From contig NZ_CP031455.1 of the NCBI RefSeq assembly GCF_003391135.1, positions 3,689,001 to 3,753,000 of the forward strand: a DNA stretch of 64,000 bases. Reading direction: 5' to 3'. The notes beneath the pieces are model-generated. The model was not told where the DNA came from, ran no database searches, and saw only the letters and a program-made list of their open reading frames with translations. Both the position numbers and the translations under genes were made by a program. Positions 59,859 to 64,000 of this stretch are shown here, piece by piece. Source of the stretch: Streptoverticillium olivoreticuli subsp. olivoreticuli. Its GTDB lineage: Bacteria > Actinomycetota > Actinomycetes > Streptomycetales > Streptomycetaceae. Position 1 is the stretch's first letter, and every line of letters begins with the position of its first letter.

Positions 59859-61310
59859 ATGGCGATCGACAGTTCCCCGTCCCTGACCACCTCCGCGCCA
59901 CCGGCGGCGGAGCGCATGACCACCCGCGCGAAGCTGATCCTGCTGGTGCTGTGCGCGGCGCAGTTCATCATCGCGCTCGACTTCTCCATCCTGAACGTGG
60001 CGCTGCCCGTCCTCGGCGACGACCTGGGCATGGGGCAGGCCGACCTCCAGTGGGCGGTCACCGCGTTCGCGCTGCCGTCGGGCGGCTTCCTGCTGCTCTT
60101 CGGCCGGATCGCCGACCTCTACGGACGGCGCAGGCTGTTCCTCACCGGGCTCGCCCTCTTCACCCTGGCCTCCGTGCTCGCCACGCTCGCCTGGAACCCG
60201 GCGGCCTTCCTCACCGGGCGCGCGCTCCAGGGGCTGGGCGCCGCCGTCATCGTGCCGACCGGCATGGCGCTGCTGACCACGACCTTCGCCGAGGGGCCGC
60301 AGCGCGAGCGGGCGCTCGGCATCAGCGGCACCGTGATGTCCCTCGGCTTCACCATCGGCATGGTGCTCGGCGGGGTGCTGACGGACTCACTGGGCTGGCG
60401 CTCCACGATGGGCCTGCTGGCCGTGGCCGGCGTCGGCATCCTGGCCATCGCCCCCGGCCTGCTGACCGAGTCACGGCATCCGCAGCGGCCGCGCGTCGAC
60501 ATACCGGGCGCGGTGACGGTGACCGGCGGTCTGCTGGCGCTGATCTACGCCCTGTCGACGGCGGCGCAGCACGGGTTCGGCGGCGTGGACGTCCTCGTCA
60601 CCCTGATCGGCGGGATCGGCCTGCTCGTCGCCTTCGTGGCCGTGGAGTCGCGGGCCGCGGAGCCGCTGGTGTCGCTGCCGATGCTGCGGCGGCGGACCGT
60701 CGCCTGGGGGAACCTGGCCGGGCTGACCACCTTCTCGATGATGAGCACGGTCGTCTTCCTGCTCACCCTCTACCTCCAGGAGGTCCTCGACCTCTCGGCC
60801 TTCCGCACGGGCCTGGTCTTCGGCGTGCAGGGCGTCTTCGCGGCCGCCGCCGGGGTGACCGCGCCGAAGGTCATCGCCCGCTTCGGCGCCCGCAACACGC
60901 TGGTGGCGGGCCTGGTCGTCCAGGCCGTCTTCACCGCGACACTGCTCGGCGTGGGGCTCGGCTCGGGCAGCGCGTGGCTGGCGCTGGCCGGGGCTTCGCT
61001 CGCCTGCGTCGGCCATCTGTGGGCGATCGTGGCCTACGGCGTCACCGCGACGTCGGGCCTGCCGGACGGGGAGCAGGGGCTGGCGACGGGTCTGGTGACC
61101 AGCTCGCAGCAGGTGGGCATCACGATCGGGATCCCGCTGCTCAGCGCGCTCTCATCGGCGCGGATCGCTTCGCTGCGGGACGGCGGCTCGGGCTTCGCGT
61201 CGGCGACGCTGGGGGGTATCCGCTTGGGGCTGGGCGCGGACGCGCTTCTGGTGGGCGTGGTGGCGGTACTCGTCGCCGTGGGCTTGCGCCGCCGCCGCTC
61301 CGCGTCCTGA
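59859..61310 (+). CDS. MFS efflux transporter (DHA2, 14 TM)
   Basis: A 483-residue exporter with about 14 membrane segments: helix 1 ALDFSILNVALPVLGDDLG, motif A FGRIADLYGRRRLFLTG, motif C-like GFTIGMVLGGVLTDSLGW. ATG 59859 is one of several close ATGs (59847, 59853); no strong ribosome-binding site. Its promoter must overlap the regulator's start region. This pair is inserted between genes adjacent in the Streptomyces core (corC-like and the deaminase-like gene), suggesting later acquisition. Confidence 0.92.
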   Translation: MAIDSSPSLTTSAPPAAERMTTRAKLILLVLCAAQFIIALDFSILNVALPVLGDDLGMGQADLQWAVTAFALPSGGFLLLFGRIADLYGRRRLFLTGLALFTLASVLATLAWNPAAFLTGRALQGLGAAVIVPTGMALLTTTFAEGPQRERALGISGTVMSLGFTIGMVLGGVLTDSLGWRSTMGLLAVAGVGILAIAPGLLTESRHPQRPRVDIPGAVTVTGGLLALIYALSTAAQHGFGGVDVLVTLIGGIGLLVAFVAVESRAAEPLVSLPMLRRRTVAWGNLAGLTTFSMMSTVVFLLTLYLQEVLDLSAFRTGLVFGVQGVFAAAAGVTAPKVIARFGARNTLVAGLVVQAVFTATLLGVGLGSGSAWLALAGASLACVGHLWAIVAYGVTATSGLPDGEQGLATGLVTSSQQVGITIGIPLLSALSSARIASLRDGGSGFASATLGGIRLGLGADALLVGVVAVLVAVGLRRRRSAS

Positions 61311-61725
61311 GGGGCTTTGTTCCCCAGCCCCGCCCCTTCCCTCCCCCAGCTACCGCTGGGAGGTGCCCCCAATCTAATGCTCGGCTCCGCCGAGACCGGG
61401 GCTCCGCCCCGGACCCGTGCTCGGGTGCGGCCCGGCGGGCGCTTGTTCCCCAGCCCCGCCCCTTCCCGAAACTGGGGCTCGTGCCCCAGACCCCCGGCCT
61501 CGGGTTCGTTACCGCCTGCGGCGGAGCGCCCTGCGGGCGCGTCCTCAAACGCCGGACGGGCTGAATTTGCGGGCTACGGTCCGCGAAATCCAGCCCGTGG
61601 GGGCACCTCCCAGCGGTAGCTGGGGGAGATTTAGGACAAGCGGCGCAGCCGCTTCAGGGGGTCCGGGGTCTCCCCGGTTTCGGGAAGGGGCGGGGCTGGG
61701 GAACAAGCCCGCCGCAGGCGCAAGC
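61311..61725. repeat. 415-bp intergenic repeat region with nested inverted repeats
   Basis: No gene. Contains the best-preserved copy of the dispersed repeat: 61526-61637 matches 36533-36644 (106 of 112). Outer arms GTCCTCAAAC (61541-61550)/GATTTAGGAC (61628-61637), inner arms CGGGCTGAATTT/AAATCCAGCCCG, plus the CTCCCAGC/GCTGGGGG hairpin, which also occurs alone at about 61341-61361. GGGGCGGGGCTGGGGAA modules flank both sides in opposite orientation. Convergent junction of the MFS and corC-like genes. Confidence 0.9.
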
Positions 61726-63033
61726 TCAGGCCCGTTCGTCCTCGCGCACAGGATCCACCCGCACCGTCACGATGCGGTTCCGGCGACCCGCCGCAGACTC
61801 CGCCGTCAGCCGCAGCGCCCGGATCTCCGAGCGTTCCGACAGGCCGTACGCGGAGAGGTCGACCTCCGCCTTCGCGCCGGCGATCGGCACCCTCCCCAAA
61901 GCCTTCGCCAGGAGCCCGCCGACGGTCTCCACGTCCTCGTCGTCCAGCTCCAGACCGTAGAGCTCGCCGAGGTCGCCGATGTCGAGGCGGGCGGTGACGC
62001 GGTAGCGGCCGTCGCCGAGGTCCTCGACGGGCGGCAGCTCGCGGTCGTACTCGTCGGTGATCTCACCGACGATCTCCTCCAGGATGTCCTCGATGGTGAC
62101 GATCCCGGCCGTGCCGCCGTATTCGTCGATGACGACCGCGCAGTGGTTGCGCTGCTGCTGCATCTCGCGCAGCAGGTCGCCCGCGTTCTTGGTGTCGGGT
62201 ACGAACACGGCGGGCCGCATCGCCGTCGAGACCAGTTCGGACTCGGCGTCCCGGCTGATGTGCGTCTTGCGGGCGAGGTCCTTGAGGTAGACGACGCCGA
62301 CGACGTCGTCCTCGTTCTCGCCGGTCACCGGTATCCGGGAGAAGCCGGAGCGCAGCGCCAGCGTGAGCGCCTGACGGATCGTCTTGCCGCGCTCGATGAC
62401 GACCAGGTCGGTGCGGGGCACCATCACCTCGCGGACGAGGGTGTCGCCGAGCTCGAAGACGGAGTGCACCATGCGGCGCTCGTCGTCCTCGATGAGCGAC
62501 TCCTTCTCCGCGAGGTCGACCATCGCCCGCAGCTCCGCCTCGGAGGCGAAGGGGCCCTTGCGGAAGCCCTTGCCGGGGGTGAAGGCGTTGCCGAGGAGGA
62601 TCAGCAGCTGCGGCACCGGGCCCATGATCCGGGCGAGCGGCAGCAGCACGTACGCCGCGGCGGTGGCCGTGTTCAGCGGGTGCTGGATGCCGATGGTGCG
62701 CGGGGAGACCCCGACGGCCACATAGCTGACGAGCACCATCACCGCGATGGCGACGGTCAGCGCCTGCCAGGTGGCGTCGAACGACCGCAGGCAGACGTAG
62801 GTGACGAGGACGCCCGCCGCCATCTCGCAGGCGACGCGCACCAGCAGCGCCACATTGAGATAGCGGGTGGGGTCGGCGGCGACGGCCATCAGCCGGGCGC
62901 TGCCGCGCCGCCCCGACCGTACGGCCTCCTCGGCCCGGAACCGGGTGGTCCGGGCGAGGCCGGCCTCGGCGCAGGCGGCGAGCCAGGCGATGACGAGCAG
63001 CAGGACCGCGACCGCGATCAGCCGGCCGGTCAC
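61726..63033 (-). CDS. CorC/HlyC-like membrane protein (CNNM domain + CBS pair)
   Basis: A 435-residue protein: N-terminal DUF21/CNNM domain with about four membrane segments (residues 1-190), two CBS domains (about 205-330: VMVPRTDLVVIERG, RIPVTGENEDDVVGVVYLKDL, VIDEYGGTAGIVTIEDILEE) and a C-terminal transporter-associated CorC_HlyC domain (about 340-425). The family is linked to magnesium/cobalt efflux. GTG 63033 overlaps the ybeY stop (GTGA), so translation is coupled. Confidence 0.92.
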   Translation of the reverse strand: MTGRLIAVAVLLLVIAWLAACAEAGLARTTRFRAEEAVRSGRRGSARLMAVAADPTRYLNVALLVRVACEMAAGVLVTYVCLRSFDATWQALTVAIAVMVLVSYVAVGVSPRTIGIQHPLNTATAAAYVLLPLARIMGPVPQLLILLGNAFTPGKGFRKGPFASEAELRAMVDLAEKESLIEDDERRMVHSVFELGDTLVREVMVPRTDLVVIERGKTIRQALTLALRSGFSRIPVTGENEDDVVGVVYLKDLARKTHISRDAESELVSTAMRPAVFVPDTKNAGDLLREMQQQRNHCAVVIDEYGGTAGIVTIEDILEEIVGEITDEYDRELPPVEDLGDGRYRVTARLDIGDLGELYGLELDDEDVETVGGLLAKALGRVPIAGAKAEVDLSAYGLSERSEIRALRLTAESAAGRRNRIVTVRVDPVREDERA

Positions 63034-63527
63034 GTGATCGTCGGCGCCGGCGAGGGCCCCTCGATCCCGCGCTCGGCGCGCCAGCCGTCGACGATGGCCG
63101 CCTGGAGGCCGAACATCTCGGCCTTCTCCTCGGGCTCCTCGTGGTCGTAGCCGAGGAGGTGCAGGACGCCGTGGACGGTGAGCAGCTGGAGCTCCTCGTC
63201 CATGGAGTGGTTGGTCGGCGCGTCCTGGCCCTGCTTCTGCGCGACCTCGGGGCAGAGCACGATGTCGCCGAGCAGGCCCTGCGGGGGCTCGTCGTCGTCC
63301 TTGGCGGGCGGCCGCAGCTCGTCCATCGGGAAGGACATCACGTCGGTGGGCCCGGGGAGGTCCATCCACTGGATGTGGAGCTGCTCCATGGCTTCGGCGT
63401 CGACAACGATGACGGAGAGTTCGGAGAGCGGGTGGATGCGCATACGGGCGAGGGCGTAGCGGGCGACATCGAGGACCGCCTGCTCGTCGATGTCCGTGCC
63501 GGATTCGTTGTTGACGTCGATTGCCAT
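63030..63527 (-). CDS. ybeY: Endoribonuclease YbeY (rRNA maturation factor)
   Basis: A 165-residue zinc-dependent RNase in 16S rRNA 3' maturation and ribosome quality control. The zinc motif HGVLHLLGYDH is present (about 117-127), preceded by LLGDIVLCPEVA and TDVMSFPMDE. An acidic, proline-containing C-terminus follows. Start ATG 63527, 13 bases after the phoH stop; minus-strand operon phoH-ybeY-corC-like. Confidence 0.96.
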   Translation of the reverse strand: MAIDVNNESGTDIDEQAVLDVARYALARMRIHPLSELSVIVVDAEAMEQLHIQWMDLPGPTDVMSFPMDELRPPAKDDDEPPQGLLGDIVLCPEVAQKQGQDAPTNHSMDEELQLLTVHGVLHLLGYDHEEPEEKAEMFGLQAAIVDGWRAERGIEGPSPAPTIT

Positions 63528-63540
63528 GGGATTGCTTGAC

Positions 63541-64000
63541 TTACTTTCCGTTGCGGCTGTCGTACTGCTCGTACGCGTCGACAATACGGCCGACCAGCTT
63601 GTGCCGGACCACGTCGTTGCTGGTGAGCCGGGAGAAGTGGACGTCCTCCACGCCTTCCAGGATCTCCTGGACCTGGCGCAGACCGCTCTTGGTGCCGCCG
63701 GGGAGGTCGACCTGGGTGATGTCACCGGTGATGACGATCTTCGAGTCGAAGCCGAGGCGGGTGAGGAACATCTTCATCTGTTCGGGGCTGGTGTTCTGTG
63801 CCTCGTCCAGGATGATGAAGGCGTCGTTGAGCGTGTTGTGCGTCAGCAGGTAGTCCTGGGTGACGTACAGCGAGTCCTCGGCCGCGACCTGGATGCAGAC
63901 GGCCTCCTCGCGCCCCGCGGGCTCGATGCTGTCGATGAACCGCATCGGGCGGCCGCCGCCTCCGGCCGCGTGGTACTTGTCGCGCTTGCGGGCAAGACGG
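63541..64000 (-). CDS. phoH: PhoH-family ATPase, C-terminal extein, split by an intein (partial)
   Basis: Minus-strand gene that runs off the right edge. From 63834 down to 63541 it encodes the last 97 residues of PhoH: TLNDAFIILDEAQNT (Walker B), EQMKMFLTRLGFDSKIVITGD and the C-terminal LTSNDVVRHKLVGRIVDAYE. In ordinary Streptomyces PhoH the residues before TLNDAF are PhoH sequence (about MRGR); here they are replaced by intein sequence. PhoH proteins are RNA helicase/RNase-associated ATPases. First visible gene of the phoH-ybeY-corC-like operon. Confidence 0.93.
   Translation of the reverse strand, partial: RLARKRDKYHAAGGGGRPMRFIDSIEPAGREEAVCIQVAAEDSLYVTQDYLLTHNTLNDAFIILDEAQNTSPEQMKMFLTRLGFDSKIVITGDITQVDLPGGTKSGLRQVQEILEGVEDVHFSRLTSNDVVRHKLVGRIVDAYEQYDSRNGK
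63835..64000 (-). other. C-terminal part of an intein inserted in PhoH
   Basis: The 55 codons upstream of TLNDAF do not match PhoH and have the layout of an intein C-terminal splicing domain: a basic/glycine-rich segment (RKRDKYHAAGGGGRP), then block F VCIQVAAEDSLYVTQDYLL and block G ending in T-H-N (63835-63843). The penultimate His and terminal Asn precede +1 Thr (63832-63834), as needed for Asn cyclisation and splicing. The rest, including any homing endonuclease and the N-terminal nucleophile, lies outside the window. Confidence 0.9.

Overview
The window is high-GC actinobacterial chromosome, almost certainly Streptomyces. Evidence: third-position G/C codon use throughout, frequent GTG starts, many 1-4 bp start/stop overlaps, and a conserved gene set (hrdA-type sigma factor, dnaG, dgt, ppdK, dusB, glyS, znuACB-zur, uppS, recO, leuA, era, corC-like, ybeY, phoH) whose content and order I recognise from the Streptomyces core. 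Strain and species cannot be named from the sequence.

Bases 1 to about 5,003 are the integrase end of an integrative element. Five small or unfamiliar genes (one a YgjP/DUF45-like metallopeptidase with a substituted active-site residue) are followed by a divergent excisionase/tyrosine-integrase pair. The integrase abuts the 3' end of a tRNA gene with a CAU anticodon, the expected attachment site. Two identical tRNA-Asn genes with a clean terminator follow.

From 5.6 to 30.2 kb lies mostly core chromosome: an FGGY sugar kinase, HrdA-like sigma factor, primase, a ferredoxin-reductase-like flavoprotein, dGTPase, a secreted serine protease, a TSUP exporter, an SDR, an APC permease, a sugar ABC importer without its own ATPase, a C-terminal ArsR regulator, PPDK and DusB. 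From 30.3 to 45.4 kb is an accessory-looking block: three MFS efflux pumps each beside its own regulator (MarR, XRE/MLTR, ArsR), an aldo-keto reductase/TetR pair, a DUF6415-like/XRE cluster, a two-component system, a Uma2 nuclease-fold protein and an M14 carboxypeptidase. A fourth MFS/XRE pair sits at 58.9-61.3 kb.

From 45.5 to 64 kb the core resumes: glyS, divergent from a zinc-uptake operon with two Zur-like boxes on its promoter; zur; uppS; recO; leuA with a Leu-rich leader peptide and attenuator; a protealysin-type M4 protease with an emfourin-like inhibitor; era; corC-like; ybeY; and phoH, cut by the window edge. The last 166 bases of phoH encode the C-terminal end of an intein.

Two repeat themes cross the window. 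One is a family of nested inverted repeats placed at gene 3' ends (16.4, 29.0, 36.5, 61.5 kb and degenerate copies). The other is duplication of gene termini: the permease 3' end at 24.2 kb, the recO start at 52.0 kb, the recO end at 51.26 kb and the era end at 57.4 kb. Two of these surround the same 38-bp GC hairpin element.
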